64,000 bases of DNA from Paraburkholderia sp041321145 (GTDB lineage: Bacteria; Pseudomonadota; Gammaproteobacteria; Burkholderiales; Burkholderiaceae): contig NZ_JBGGWA010000002.1 in NCBI RefSeq assembly GCF_041321145.1, forward strand, positions 687,285 to 751,284. Direction: 5' to 3'. The notes under the pieces were generated by a model. The model had not been told where the DNA came from, did no database searches, and saw only the letters and a list, made by a program, of their open reading frames with translations. The translations under genes were made by a program, and so were the position numbers. This document shows, piece after piece, positions 46,014 through 55,480 of this stretch. Numbering within the stretch: the stretch's first letter is position 1; each line of letters starts with the position of its first letter.

Positions 46014-47524
46014 ATCATCGTCCCTCGTTCGGCAGCGATGTCTTCCACCGTGCTGCGGAACACCGCCGCACGGTGTGCGTAACCCTTGAACATATCGAAG
46101 CTCGCGCAGGCAGGCGACAGCAACACGGCATCGCCCGGTTGCGCGAGCGCAGTTGCGGCGCGCGTGGCTTCTTCGAGCGTGACGTGATCCGTCATCGCGA
46201 TACCCGTGTCTTCCAGCGCGGCGCGAATCTGCGGCGCGTCGCGGCCGATCAGCATCACGGCACGGCACCAGCGCATCACGGGCGCCGCGAGCGGCTCGAA
46301 ATCCTGCCCCTTGCCGTCGCCCCCAGCGATCAGCACCGCGCGCTGCGCGAGGCCGTCGAGCGCGGCGACCGTCGCACCGACGTTGGTGCCCTTGCTGTCG
46401 TCGACGTAGTCGACCCCTTCGATGGACGCGATCAATTCCACGCGATGCGGCTCGCCATGGTATTCGCGCAGGCCGTGCAGGAGCGGTGCGCCCGGCAGAC
46501 CGATCGCGCGCGTCAATGCATACGCAGCCAGTGCGTTCGCGGCGTTATGCAGTCCGCGGATACGCAAGGCGTCCGCCGGCATCAGACGCTTGAGCGCAAT
46601 GCTCGGCGGCGTGGCCACTTCGTTCTTGCGACGGCGCGTCGGCGTGGATTCGTCGCTCGCGTCGCGATCATGCGCTTCGACCAGCCACACCATGCCGTTG
46701 TCGCGCAGCAGACCGTAATCGCCATCGTTCTTCGGTTCGGTGACGCCGAACGTGACCATCGCCGCGTCGCTATTGCCTGACGGTGCCAGCGCCACTACAC
46801 GAGCGTCGTCGCGGTTCAGCACGCGCACAGTCCGCGTACCGAAGATGCGGCCCTTCGCGGCGGCGTACGCATCGAGGCCGCCGTGCCAGTCCAGGTGATC
46901 TTGCGTGATGTTCAGAACCACCGCTGCATCCGGAGAAAACGTATGGGCGGTTTCAAGTTGAAAGCTCGACAGTTCCAACACCCACACGTCGGGCAAGGCG
47001 GTGTTGTCGATCGCTTCGGTGAGCTTGTCCAGCGCAGCCGGGCTGATGTTGCCCGCCACCGCGACCTTCTTGCCGGCGCGTTCGCACAAAAGGCCGGTCA
47101 GGCTGGTCGTGGTGGTCTTGCCGTTGGTGCCGGTGATCGCGATCACCTTTGGCGCATAGCCGCTTTCGCCGAGCGTCTTCAACGCTTGCGCGAAGAACTC
47201 GAGTTCGCCCCACACCGGGATGTCCTGCTCACGCGCAGCGTTGATCAGCGGCAGCAAGTCGGCGGCCAGCGGCGACAAACCCGGGCTGATCGCCACGAGT
47301 TCGACGCCTTCGAGCAGCGCTGTCGAAAACGGACCGCCGACGAACTCGGCATCAACACCGTGCGCTTCCATCGCGGAGAGGTTCGGGGGCACCTCGCGCG
47401 TATCGGCCACACGCAGCCGACAGCCGTGCCGCGCGCACCAGCGCGCCATCGCGAGACCGGATTCACCGAGTCCCAGCACGAGCACCATCGGCTTTTGCCG
47501 ATCCCGAAACTTCTCGCCAAACAT
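46010..47524 (-). CDS. murD: UDP-N-acetylmuramoyl-L-alanine-D-glutamate ligase MurD
   Basis: MurD adds D-glutamate to the stem peptide. The ATP loop GTNGKTT lies at residues 132-138 and NITQDHLDWHG, LRGLHNAANALAA-like GLHNAANALAA, and VDDSKGTNVGAT are present. At 504 residues it is about 60 longer than E. coli MurD; much of the excess is a charged, probably disordered insertion around residues 284-310 (near DESTPTRRRKN) in the central domain. AAGGGAAG precedes the ATG at 47524, and mraY ends 30 bp upstream. Confidence 0.97.
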   Translation of the reverse strand: MFGEKFRDRQKPMVLVLGLGESGLAMARWCARHGCRLRVADTREVPPNLSAMEAHGVDAEFVGGPFSTALLEGVELVAISPGLSPLAADLLPLINAAREQDIPVWGELEFFAQALKTLGESGYAPKVIAITGTNGKTTTTSLTGLLCERAGKKVAVAGNISPAALDKLTEAIDNTALPDVWVLELSSFQLETAHTFSPDAAVVLNITQDHLDWHGGLDAYAAAKGRIFGTRTVRVLNRDDARVVALAPSGNSDAAMVTFGVTEPKNDGDYGLLRDNGMVWLVEAHDRDASDESTPTRRRKNEVATPPSIALKRLMPADALRIRGLHNAANALAAYALTRAIGLPGAPLLHGLREYHGEPHRVELIASIEGVDYVDDSKGTNVGATVAALDGLAQRAVLIAGGDGKGQDFEPLAAPVMRWCRAVMLIGRDAPQIRAALEDTGIAMTDHVTLEEATRAATALAQPGDAVLLSPACASFDMFKGYAHRAAVFRSTVEDIAAERGTMI

Positions 47525-47554
47525 CGCTTTGCTTCCCTTAACGTCGACTACGGC

Positions 47555-48724
47555 TTAACGCAACTTGAGCGTGGACAACCCGAACAGGCACAACATCAGC
47601 GTGATGATCCAGAAACGTACGACCACCTGCGTTTCCTTCCAACCCGACAATTCAAAATGGTGATGCAGCGGCGCCATCTTGAAGAGACGCCGCCCTTCTC
47701 CGTAGCGGCGCTTGGTGAACTTGAACCATGTAACCTGCAACATCACGGAGAGCGTCTCCGCGACGAAAATGCCGCCCATGATGAAGAGCACGATTTCCTG
47801 ACGCACGATCACCGCAATCGTGCCGAGCGCGCCGCCCAGCGCCAGCGCGCCGACGTCGCCCATGAACATCTGCGCGGGGTGCGTGTTGAACCAGAGAAAC
47901 GCGAGCCCGGCCCCACCCATCGCCGAACAGAAAATGAGCAACTCGCCCGCACCGGCGATATGCGGAAACAGCAGGTATTTGGAATACACCGAGCTACCCA
48001 TCACGTAGGCGAACACGCCGAGCGATGCGCCGACCAGCACGACCGGCATGATCACGAGGCCGTCGAGACCATCGGTGAGATTGACCGCGTTGCTCGCCCC
48101 GACGATCACCAGATACGTCAGCACGATGAAGCCCCACACGCCAAGCGGATAGCTGATCGACTTGACGAACGGCAGCATCAGGTCGGCACGCGCCGGCAAG
48201 CCCATCGACAAGCCGCTGCGCACCCACGCCATGAACAGGTCGAACACCCGCACGTTGCTCGCTTCGGACACGCTGAACGCGAGATACACCGCCGCGAACA
48301 AACCGATCACCGACTGCCAGAAATACTTTTCGCGCGACGACATCCCGCGCGGGTCTTTGTAGACCACCTTGCGGTAATCGTCGACCCAGCCGATCACGCC
48401 GAAACCGAACGTGACGAGCATCACGATCCAGATGAAACGGTTGGTCAGATCGGCCCACAACAGCGTCGCCACGGCGATGCCCAGCAGAATCAGCACGCCG
48501 CCCATCGTCGGCGTACCGGATTTGACAAGGTGCGATTGCGGACCGTCTTTACGAACGGCCTGGCCGACCTTCATCGCGGTCAGCTTGCGGATCACCGCCG
48601 GGCCACAGACGAGCCCGATCAGCAGCGCGGTGATGGTGGCCATCACGGCACGGAAAGTCAGATAACTGAACACGCGCAAGAAGCTTGCGTCATTCTGCAG
48701 CCATTGCGCCAGCGCCAGTAGCAT
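47555..48724 (-). CDS. mraY: Phospho-MurNAc-pentapeptide translocase MraY
   Basis: MraY links the UDP-MurNAc-pentapeptide to undecaprenyl phosphate, making lipid I. The 389-residue polytopic protein shows the catalytic loops VDDYRKVVYKDPRGM, NLTDGLDGLVIMP and the cytoplasmic FNTHPAQMFMGDVGALALGG and FKMAPLHHHFELSGW segments. About ten membrane helices are visible. It begins 17 bp after murF. Confidence 0.98.
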   Translation of the reverse strand: MLLALAQWLQNDASFLRVFSYLTFRAVMATITALLIGLVCGPAVIRKLTAMKVGQAVRKDGPQSHLVKSGTPTMGGVLILLGIAVATLLWADLTNRFIWIVMLVTFGFGVIGWVDDYRKVVYKDPRGMSSREKYFWQSVIGLFAAVYLAFSVSEASNVRVFDLFMAWVRSGLSMGLPARADLMLPFVKSISYPLGVWGFIVLTYLVIVGASNAVNLTDGLDGLVIMPVVLVGASLGVFAYVMGSSVYSKYLLFPHIAGAGELLIFCSAMGGAGLAFLWFNTHPAQMFMGDVGALALGGALGTIAVIVRQEIVLFIMGGIFVAETLSVMLQVTWFKFTKRRYGEGRRLFKMAPLHHHFELSGWKETQVVVRFWIITLMLCLFGLSTLKLR

Positions 48725-48741
48725 GCTTCGGTCCTTCTATT

Positions 48742-50169
48742 TCAATGTGCGGCGGGCGTATTGCCCGCTGCGTTGGGTTGTGGACTCGTTACGGCGTCCA
48801 CCACGCGCTCCATTTGCATGAAGCGCGAGCCTTTCACGAGAAGCGTTGCCGCGCGGCCCAAACCGGCCTGCTGCAATTGCGCGACCAGCGTGCCGACATC
48901 GGCGACGTGATGCGCGTCGGCGCCATACGCGGTGCAGGCGTCGCGCGAGGCGTCGCCCATGGCGTACAACGCGTCGATGCCGCGTTCTTTTGCATAAGCA
49001 CCGATCTCGCGGTGAAACGCCGGGCCGTTATCGCCGACTTCACCCATGTCGCCCATCACCAGCACACGCGGCGAGGCTTGCGAGGCGAGCACGTCGATCG
49101 CGGCTCGCATCGAGTCGGGGTTCGCGTTGTAGGTGTCGTCGATCACGGTTGCGCCAGCGAGCGTGCCGAGCGTGGCTTGCTTCACCTGCAAGCGGCCTTT
49201 CACCGCGCCGAACGATTCGAGGCCGCGCTTGATCGCGTCGAGCGAGACGCCTGCGGCAAGCGCGGCCGAAGCCGCGGCCAGCGCGTTGTGCGCGTTGTGA
49301 TCGCCGAGTACTTGCAGCGTGATGTCGATCTGGCCTTCCGGCGTGTCGATGCTCAGAACGTTGCCCGTGAACGTGCCTGTTACCGCGGCTTCCGTCACGC
49401 GCTCAGAGGAGTTCAAAGCGAAATCGATAATGCGGTTGCCGGTCGCGGCGACGCGCCAGATGCTCGCGTATGCATCGTCAGCCGGGAAGACGGCGACGCC
49501 TTCCGGGCTGAGCGCGTGAATCACGCTCGCGTGTTCGAGCGCGACCGCTTCGACGGTCGCCATGAATTCCTGATGCTCGCGCTGCGCGTTGTTCACCACG
49601 GCGACGGTCGGCTCGGCGATCTTCGCGAGCAGCGAGGTTTCGCCTGGATGATTCATGCCGAGTTCGACCACGGCCAGTCGATGCGCGGCGTGCAGACGGA
49701 ACAGCGTGAGCGGCAAGCCGATGTCGTTGTTGAAGTTGCCCGCGGTTGCAAGGCGTGCGTCCGCGCCGACTGCCGCGGCGAAGACCGACGCGATCATTTC
49801 CTTAACCGTCGTCTTGCCGTTGCTGCCCGTCACTGCGACGAGCGGCACGTTGAACCTGCGACGCCAGCCGCGGGCGAGCGCACCCAACGCAACGCGCGTG
49901 TCGGCGACGCGCAGGGCGGGCACTGGCCAGTTTTCGGGCGCACGCGTGACAAGCGCTGCCGTCACGTTGCGCGACGCGACTTCCGACAGGAAGTCGTGCG
50001 CATCGAAACGCTCACCTTTGATCGCGACGAACAGATCGCCCGGACCGGCGCTGCGGCTATCGGTCGAGACGCGTTCGAACGTAACGCTGTCGTCACCCAG
50101 CACCGTGGCGCCGGGAATCAGCGCGGCGGCTTCGCGCAGCGAGAACATCACGGTACGCCGCCCGGTCAT
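48742..50169 (-). CDS. murF: UDP-MurNAc-tripeptide-D-alanyl-D-alanine ligase MurF
   Basis: MurF adds the D-Ala-D-Ala product of Ddl to the stem peptide. The 475-residue protein has the ATP loop GSNGKTT at residues 115-121, then TAGNFNNDIGLPLTL, ELGMNHPGE and the C-terminal VIDDTYNANPDSM and LVKGSRFMQMERVV. The start overlaps the murE stop by four bases (an alternative ATG is at the eighth codon). Confidence 0.97.
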   Translation of the reverse strand: MTGRRTVMFSLREAAALIPGATVLGDDSVTFERVSTDSRSAGPGDLFVAIKGERFDAHDFLSEVASRNVTAALVTRAPENWPVPALRVADTRVALGALARGWRRRFNVPLVAVTGSNGKTTVKEMIASVFAAAVGADARLATAGNFNNDIGLPLTLFRLHAAHRLAVVELGMNHPGETSLLAKIAEPTVAVVNNAQREHQEFMATVEAVALEHASVIHALSPEGVAVFPADDAYASIWRVAATGNRIIDFALNSSERVTEAAVTGTFTGNVLSIDTPEGQIDITLQVLGDHNAHNALAAASAALAAGVSLDAIKRGLESFGAVKGRLQVKQATLGTLAGATVIDDTYNANPDSMRAAIDVLASQASPRVLVMGDMGEVGDNGPAFHREIGAYAKERGIDALYAMGDASRDACTAYGADAHHVADVGTLVAQLQQAGLGRAATLLVKGSRFMQMERVVDAVTSPQPNAAGNTPAAH

Positions 50170-51713
50170 TCGCCACCTCCGCGGACGTGCGTCGCCCGTG
50201 CGGCCAGCGCAAGGCGAGCGTGATCCTGATCGGAGAAAGCGCGTTTCTTACCCATGATTTCCTGTGTTGCTTCGTGCCCCTTGCCGGCCAGCACGATGAC
50301 GTCTTCGCGCGCGGCGCCGCGGATCGCTTGCAGGATCGCGCTCGCGCGGTCTTCGATACGGCGTGCCTTCGACGCGTCTTGCATCCCTGCGGCGATCTGC
50401 TCGATGATCGATTGGGGATTTTCGCTGCGTGGGTTGTCACTCGTCACGACAACGCCGTCGGCGATTTTTTCGGCGATCGCGCCCATCAGTGGACGCTTGG
50501 TGGCGTCGCGGTCGCCGCCGCAGCCGAACATGCAGATCAGTTCGCCGCCCCGCGCGGCGGCCATCGGGCGCAGTGCTTCCAGGGTCTTTTCAAGCGCGTC
50601 CGGCGTGTGCGCGTAGTCGATCACGACGAGCGGCTCGTCGTTCTGCAGGCGGCCGCCGAGGCGTTGCATGCGGCCGCTCACCGGCTCGAGCTTCGCCAGT
50701 TCGGCGAGCGCGGCGTCGAACGGCATGTCGGCGGCGAGCAATGCGCCGAGTACGCCGAGCAGATTGCTGACGTTGAATGCGCCTAGCGTCTGTACCTCGA
50801 CTTCGGCATTGCCCCAGTCGGACGTGGTCAGATGGAACGCGGTGCCGGTGGCCGTGGCGCGCACGTTCGACGCAAGCAGCAAGGCGTCCGCTCGCGGCAC
50901 GTCTTTCAGTGTTTCATCGAGACCATAGGCGATCGTGCGTGCGTGGCCCTGCGTGCTCGCGAGCAGGCGGCGACCGGCGGCATCGTCACGGTTGATCACG
51001 GCAGCGCGCAGTTCCGGCCATGCGAAGAGACGCGCCTTGGCCGCTTCGTACGCTTCGAACGTAACGTGGTAATCGAGGTGGTCTTGCGTGAGATTGGTGA
51101 ACACGGCAATGTCGAACGCCGTGCCGTTCACGCGGCCTTGATGCAGCGCGTGCGACGACACTTCCATCGCCACCGCCTGAGCGCCCGTATCGCGCAACTG
51201 CGCCAGACTGCGCTGAAGCTGCGGCGCGTCGGGCGTCGTGAAGCCGGTGTGAACGAGCTGCCCCGGCAGACCGGTGCCGAGCGTGCCGATGATCGCGCAA
51301 CGTTTGCCGAGCGCGGTCAGCGCTGCCGAGATCCATTGGCTGCACGAAGTCTTGCCGTTTGTGCCGGTAATACCGACCGCCAGCATTGCGTCGCTCGGAT
51401 CCTTGTACCAGGCGCTCGCGATCGAGCCGGCGAGCGCGTTCAGCGCGGGCACGGCCAGTGTCGTGGACGGATCGATCGTGCCGTTAAAGCCTTCGGGCTG
51501 AACCAGCACCGCTGCCGCGCCGCGTTCGAGCGCGCCGTCGATGAACGCACGGTTGTCCGCGCCGTCGACCGCGTAGGCGAAAAAGACGTCGCCCGCGACG
51601 AGCGAACGCGTGTCGGCGTGCAGATGCGCGCCTGGCTGCACGCGAGCGTGCAGCCAGGCAAGTGCGTCGGCGATCTGCCGCTGCGCCGGATGCTTCTTAC
51701 GCAGCGCGCTCAT
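50166..51713 (-). CDS. murE: UDP-MurNAc-dipeptide-meso-diaminopimelate ligase MurE
   Basis: MurE adds meso-diaminopimelate to the stem peptide. The 515-residue protein shows the ATP loop GTNGKTS at residues 117-123, the TLGTGLPG and NLTQDHLDYH segments, and the DNPR motif in VVTSDNPRSENP that marks diaminopimelate rather than lysine specificity. The start overlaps the ftsI stop by four bases. Confidence 0.97.
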   Translation of the reverse strand: MSALRKKHPAQRQIADALAWLHARVQPGAHLHADTRSLVAGDVFFAYAVDGADNRAFIDGALERGAAAVLVQPEGFNGTIDPSTTLAVPALNALAGSIASAWYKDPSDAMLAVGITGTNGKTSCSQWISAALTALGKRCAIIGTLGTGLPGQLVHTGFTTPDAPQLQRSLAQLRDTGAQAVAMEVSSHALHQGRVNGTAFDIAVFTNLTQDHLDYHVTFEAYEAAKARLFAWPELRAAVINRDDAAGRRLLASTQGHARTIAYGLDETLKDVPRADALLLASNVRATATGTAFHLTTSDWGNAEVEVQTLGAFNVSNLLGVLGALLAADMPFDAALAELAKLEPVSGRMQRLGGRLQNDEPLVVIDYAHTPDALEKTLEALRPMAAARGGELICMFGCGGDRDATKRPLMGAIAEKIADGVVVTSDNPRSENPQSIIEQIAAGMQDASKARRIEDRASAILQAIRGAAREDVIVLAGKGHEATQEIMGKKRAFSDQDHARLALAARATHVRGGGE

Positions 51714-53575
51714 CGCACAACTCCGGGGTGGCTTTTCGCGTTGGCGGAGATGGTCATTTTCTTCGCACCGGCGCTGGTGGAAAGTTTCTTGACCGTGGCG
51801 GACGTGGGCGATGCGCCCGGCGCGGCAGGCGCCGAATCGTCGGACACCACCATCTGCTTGACCGGCATATCCGGCGGCACGTTCAGCGAACGCAGCGTAT
51901 CGCCGGCGATCGCCGAGAATACCGGGCCCGATACCTGGCCACCGAAGTGACTGCCCGCCGTCGGTTCATCGACCGACACGGCCACGACGATGCGTGGATT
52001 CGGCATCGGCGCCATGCCAACGAACGACGCGCGGTATTTCGAGTGGTCGTAGCCGTGAGCGCCGTGCTTGTATGCGGTACCGCTCTTGCCGCCGACGCGA
52101 TAGCCCGGCACGGCCGCATCCGGCGACGTGCCGCCCGGCGCGGTCACGGTTTCGAGCATCGCGCGCACTTCGCGCGCGGTGGTCGGCGAGAAAATCTGCG
52201 GCCCCGTTGCAGGCTGATCCCCTGGCGTGCGGAAAATCGACACCGGCATGATCTGGCCGTCGTGGGCGATCGCGGTGTACGCGCGGGCCAACTGGAACAG
52301 CGACGCCGACAAGCCATAGCCGTACGACATGGTCGCCTGCTCGATGCGCCGCCAACTCCTCCACGGACGCAGACGACCCGCTGCCGCGCCTGGGAAGCCG
52401 ACCTTCGGCGCCTGGCCGAGACCGATGCTGGTGTACATGTTCCACATCTCTTCGGGCTTGAGCTGCATCGCGATCTTCGTCGCGCCAATGTTGCTCGACT
52501 TCTGGATCACGCCGCCCACCGTCAGCACGCCGAACGCGCTGTCGTCGGTAATCGGCGCACCATCGAGCACAAAGCGGCCCGACCCCGTGTCTACCAGTGT
52601 AGTCGGCGTCACCCGGTGCAGGTCGAGCGCGAGCGACACCGTGAACGGCTTCATGATCGAGCCCGGTTCGAAGGTGTCGGTCAGGATTCGGTTACGCAGC
52701 TGATCGCCCGTGAGGTGCGAACGATCGTTCGGGTTGTAGGTCGGGTAGTTAACCAGTGCGAGCACTTCGCCGGTCCGAACGTCGATCACCATCGCCGCGC
52801 CGGCCTTCGCCTTGAATTTCTCGACGGCTGCCTTCAGATTCGTATAGGCGATGTACTGAATCTTGCTGTCGATCGACAGATCGACGTCCTGCCCGTTGTG
52901 AGGCACGACCTGTTCGTCCACATCCTCGATGATGTGGCCCATGCGGTCCTTGATCACGCGGCGGCTGCCCGACATGCCTGCCAGCAGCTTCTGGTCGCCG
53001 AGTTCGACGCCTTCCTGGCCTTCGTCTTCTACATTGGTGAAGCCAATCAGGTGAGCCGTAATCTCGCCTTCCGGATAGAAGCGCTTGTACTCGCCGCGCG
53101 CGTAGATGCCGGGGATGCCGAGCCCGGTCACTTTCGCGGCGACATCCACAGGCACCTGGCGCTTCACATACACGAAGTTCTTGTCTTCCGACAGCTTGGT
53201 GCGCAATTCCTTGTTGGTCATGCCGAGCAGCTTGCCGAGCGCGGTGAGCTTGTCGGCACCGAGGTCGTCAGGCACCGACTCCGGAATCGCCCAGATCGCG
53301 CGCACCGGCAGACTCGTGGCGAGCACCAGGCCGTTGCGGTCAAGAATCTTGCCGCGCGTAGCCGGCAGTTCAAGCCGGCGCTGATAGCGAATTTCACCCT
53401 GCTTCAGATAGAACGCGTTGCCGGGGCCCTGAATCCAGAAGGCGCGCGCAGCCAACGCGAGGAACGCCATGAACAGCAGGAACACGACGAGTTTCGAGCG
53501 CCACATCGGCAGCCGCACCGACAGGATCGGATTCGCCGAAAAGGCGACGCTCTTGCGAGTCGACGATTTTTTCAT
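51710..53575 (-). CDS. ftsI: Septal transpeptidase FtsI (PBP3)
   Basis: FtsI cross-links septal peptidoglycan with FtsW. The 621-residue protein has a membrane anchor at about residues 27-47, a PBP dimer domain, and the transpeptidase domain with the active-site S306-I-M-K309, S360-S-N362 and K497-S-G-T500 motifs. The start is ATG 53575, overlapping the ftsL stop by four bases. Its C-terminal tail of about 50 residues is Ala/Pro/Ser rich. It is the target of several beta-lactams. Confidence 0.97.
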   Translation of the reverse strand: MKKSSTRKSVAFSANPILSVRLPMWRSKLVVFLLFMAFLALAARAFWIQGPGNAFYLKQGEIRYQRRLELPATRGKILDRNGLVLATSLPVRAIWAIPESVPDDLGADKLTALGKLLGMTNKELRTKLSEDKNFVYVKRQVPVDVAAKVTGLGIPGIYARGEYKRFYPEGEITAHLIGFTNVEDEGQEGVELGDQKLLAGMSGSRRVIKDRMGHIIEDVDEQVVPHNGQDVDLSIDSKIQYIAYTNLKAAVEKFKAKAGAAMVIDVRTGEVLALVNYPTYNPNDRSHLTGDQLRNRILTDTFEPGSIMKPFTVSLALDLHRVTPTTLVDTGSGRFVLDGAPITDDSAFGVLTVGGVIQKSSNIGATKIAMQLKPEEMWNMYTSIGLGQAPKVGFPGAAAGRLRPWRSWRRIEQATMSYGYGLSASLFQLARAYTAIAHDGQIMPVSIFRTPGDQPATGPQIFSPTTAREVRAMLETVTAPGGTSPDAAVPGYRVGGKSGTAYKHGAHGYDHSKYRASFVGMAPMPNPRIVVAVSVDEPTAGSHFGGQVSGPVFSAIAGDTLRSLNVPPDMPVKQMVVSDDSAPAAPGASPTSATVKKLSTSAGAKKMTISANAKSHPGVVR

Positions 53576-53922
53576 CGCACGCCTCCGCGGCCTGTCGCAA
53601 CCGGCGCCGAAGCAGGGCCGGAGGTCGGGATCGGCGCGTCCTCAGCCTTGGCGGCGCCCGGATCGAGTGTCAGGTACTGGGTGCGACCGGTCGTGACCGA
53701 CTGCATCTTCAGCGAATCGGTGGCGATCTGCTCGATGCGCGACGTTTTCGACAGCGCGCTCTGCTGATATTGAAGCTGGGAGTAATCCTGCTGCAACTGG
53801 CGCTCCTGGGATTGCGCACGCTGCAACTGGATAAAGATCTGACGCTGCTGATTAGTGGCGTTGACGACCGACAAGGCGCATCCCATCACGATCATCAGCA
53901 GGAAGATATTGAGGCGACTCAT
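53572..53922 (-). CDS. ftsL: Cell division protein FtsL
   Basis: FtsL is a small bitopic protein that forms the FtsQLB complex. The 116-residue chain has a membrane segment at residues 4-22 (LNIFLLMIVMGCALSVVNA), then a coiled coil rich in Gln and Leu, and a Pro/Ala-rich tail. The sequence is poorly conserved in general, so the call also relies on its place between rsmH and ftsI, overlapping both by four bases. Confidence 0.93.
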   Translation of the reverse strand: MSRLNIFLLMIVMGCALSVVNATNQQRQIFIQLQRAQSQERQLQQDYSQLQYQQSALSKTSRIEQIATDSLKMQSVTTGRTQYLTLDPGAAKAEDAPIPTSGPASAPVATGRGGVR

Positions 53923-54872
53923 GGTGCGATCCGCTCCGCCACACGCATCACGGCAGAACGGGCGCGCGGATTCGCGGCGACTTCAGCGTCGCTTGCGAAC
54001 ACGCGGCCAATGATTTTGAGCGGAGGGCTCGGCAGATCGACTGCACGGATCGGCAGGCGGCGGTCGACAGTAGGCGTACTGGCGTGCGCCTGCATGAATC
54101 GCTTGACGATCCGGTCCTCGAGCGAATGAAAGCTGATGACCACCAGCCGCCCCCCTTGCTCCAGCAGCGACAACGCTGCTTCTAAAACGACTTGCAGCTC
54201 CGCAAGCTCTTGATTGATGTGAATCCGTATAGCCTGAAAGGTGCGGGTTGCCGGATCCTTGCCCTTCTCACGGGTTTTGACGACGTTAGCCACGATTTGG
54301 GCAAGCTCGCCCGTGCTGACGAGAGGCCCAAGACGGTCGGACTCTGCCCGGCGAGCAACAAGCGCCTTTGCAATCTGAAAAGCAAACCGTTCTTCCCCAT
54401 AATCTCGTATCACCTCCGTCAGTTCCTGCACCGTGGCCCGCGCCAGCCAGTCAGCAGCAGACTCGCCGCGCGTCGGGTCCATCCGCATGTCGAGCGGGCC
54501 GTCGGCGCGGAAGCTGAAGCCCCGCTCCGGATCGTCGACTTGCGGCGACGACACGCCCAGATCCAGTAAAACACCCGACACCCGCCCTACCCCGCGCTCC
54601 GCAATCGCGTCGCGCAGTGAAGCAAAACTCTCGTGCACGATGCCAAAGCGCGGATCCGCAATCTGTTGCGCCGTGGCGATGGCAAGCGGGTCTTTGTCGA
54701 ACGCGATCAAACGCCCCGACTCACCCAGCTTTTCCAATACCAACCGGCTATGGCCGCCGCGCCCGAACGTACCGTCCACATAAACGCCGTCCGCGCGCGT
54801 GACCAGCGCATCGACTGCTTCTTCCAGCAGCACCGTGCGATGCTGCAATTCATGTCCCATCGCAGGTGCCAT
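53919..54872 (-). CDS. rsmH: 16S rRNA (cytosine1402-N4)-methyltransferase RsmH (MraW)
   Basis: RsmH methylates N4 of C1402 in 16S rRNA. The 317-residue protein has the SAM-binding segment GVYVDGTFGRGGHSRLVLEK, the LLDLGVSSPQVDDPERGFSF motif and the RLVVISFHSLEDRIVKRF region. The ATG at 54872 is chosen; a second ATG four codons on is possible. The middle of the gene, about 54180-54430, uses rare codons (ATA, TTA, CTT, GGG) unlike the flanks. It lies 15 bp after mraZ and overlaps ftsL by four bases. Confidence 0.97.
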   Translation of the reverse strand: MAPAMGHELQHRTVLLEEAVDALVTRADGVYVDGTFGRGGHSRLVLEKLGESGRLIAFDKDPLAIATAQQIADPRFGIVHESFASLRDAIAERGVGRVSGVLLDLGVSSPQVDDPERGFSFRADGPLDMRMDPTRGESAADWLARATVQELTEVIRDYGEERFAFQIAKALVARRAESDRLGPLVSTGELAQIVANVVKTREKGKDPATRTFQAIRIHINQELAELQVVLEAALSLLEQGGRLVVISFHSLEDRIVKRFMQAHASTPTVDRRLPIRAVDLPSPPLKIIGRVFASDAEVAANPRARSAVMRVAERIAP

Positions 54873-54887
54873 ATATGTAGTCCGCGA

Positions 54888-55316
54888 TCAGAACGTGAAA
54901 TTCTTTAACGCTTCGGGCATGCCCTCGGCAATCGCTGCCTGTTCCTTTGCTGCGTATATTTGTGCGTCCCACAACTCGAAGTGACGACCCATGCCGAGCA
55001 AGGTCACTTCTTTTTCCAGCGATCCGGCCGCGCGCAATTCCGGCGACACGAGCACGCGGCCCGCGCCGTCCATATCGACATCCATGGCGTTGCCGAGAAA
55101 AATCCGCTTCCACCAGGCCGCGTTCATAGGCAGCTTGTCGACCTTGTCGCGGAAGATCTCCCACTCCGGGCGCGGAAAGAGCAACAGGCAGCCGTCCGGG
55201 TGCTTGGTGATCGTCACCCGGCCCTCTGCCTGTGTTTGCAGCGCATCCCGATAGCGAGAGGGCACCGACATCCGCCCTTTCGCATCGAGCGTCAACGCCG
55301 ACGCTCCCTGGAACAC
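54888..55316 (-). CDS. mraZ: Transcriptional regulator MraZ
   Basis: MraZ is the AbrB-fold DNA-binding protein that represses its own dcw operon. The 142-residue protein begins MFQGASALTLDAKGRMSVPS and has a second domain repeat with AMDVDMDGAGRVLVSPELRA; these are the two MraZ half-domains. The start is GTG at 55316 after GGGGAGAG on the - strand. Repeats fitting its operator lie upstream of the gene, next to a promoter, as in other bacteria. Confidence 0.97.
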   Translation of the reverse strand: MFQGASALTLDAKGRMSVPSRYRDALQTQAEGRVTITKHPDGCLLLFPRPEWEIFRDKVDKLPMNAAWWKRIFLGNAMDVDMDGAGRVLVSPELRAAGSLEKEVTLLGMGRHFELWDAQIYAAKEQAAIAEGMPEALKNFTF

Positions 55317-55440
55317 TTCGCTCTCCCCTGTCGACCGGAGTCAGCGCTTTAGCGCTCCCTCCGGCCCCATGCAACATAGTTGCTAGCGGCGCGTTTGCGC
55401 CGGCTACCCGATTCGTGAAAATCTACCTGAAACTGCCCGA

Positions 55441-55480
55441 GAGATCACACAAAAATACACTTTCTCACACTGTCTCCCAC
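55441..55480 (-). promoter_or_regulatory. Predicted MraZ operator (four 10-bp repeats)
   Basis: On the - strand four consecutive 10-bp units start with GTG: GTGGGAGACA, GTGTGAGAAA, GTGTATTTTT, GTGTGATCTC. MraZ is known to bind direct TGGG- or GTG-type repeats at 10-bp spacing next to the mra promoter. The first unit overlaps the -10 hexamer, so binding should block RNA polymerase. The third unit is the most degenerate. Confidence 0.75.

Noticed and set aside
46883..48721. A 612-codon open frame antisense to murD and mraY
   Set aside because: It is extremely rich in His, Arg and Gln and mirrors two intact genes.
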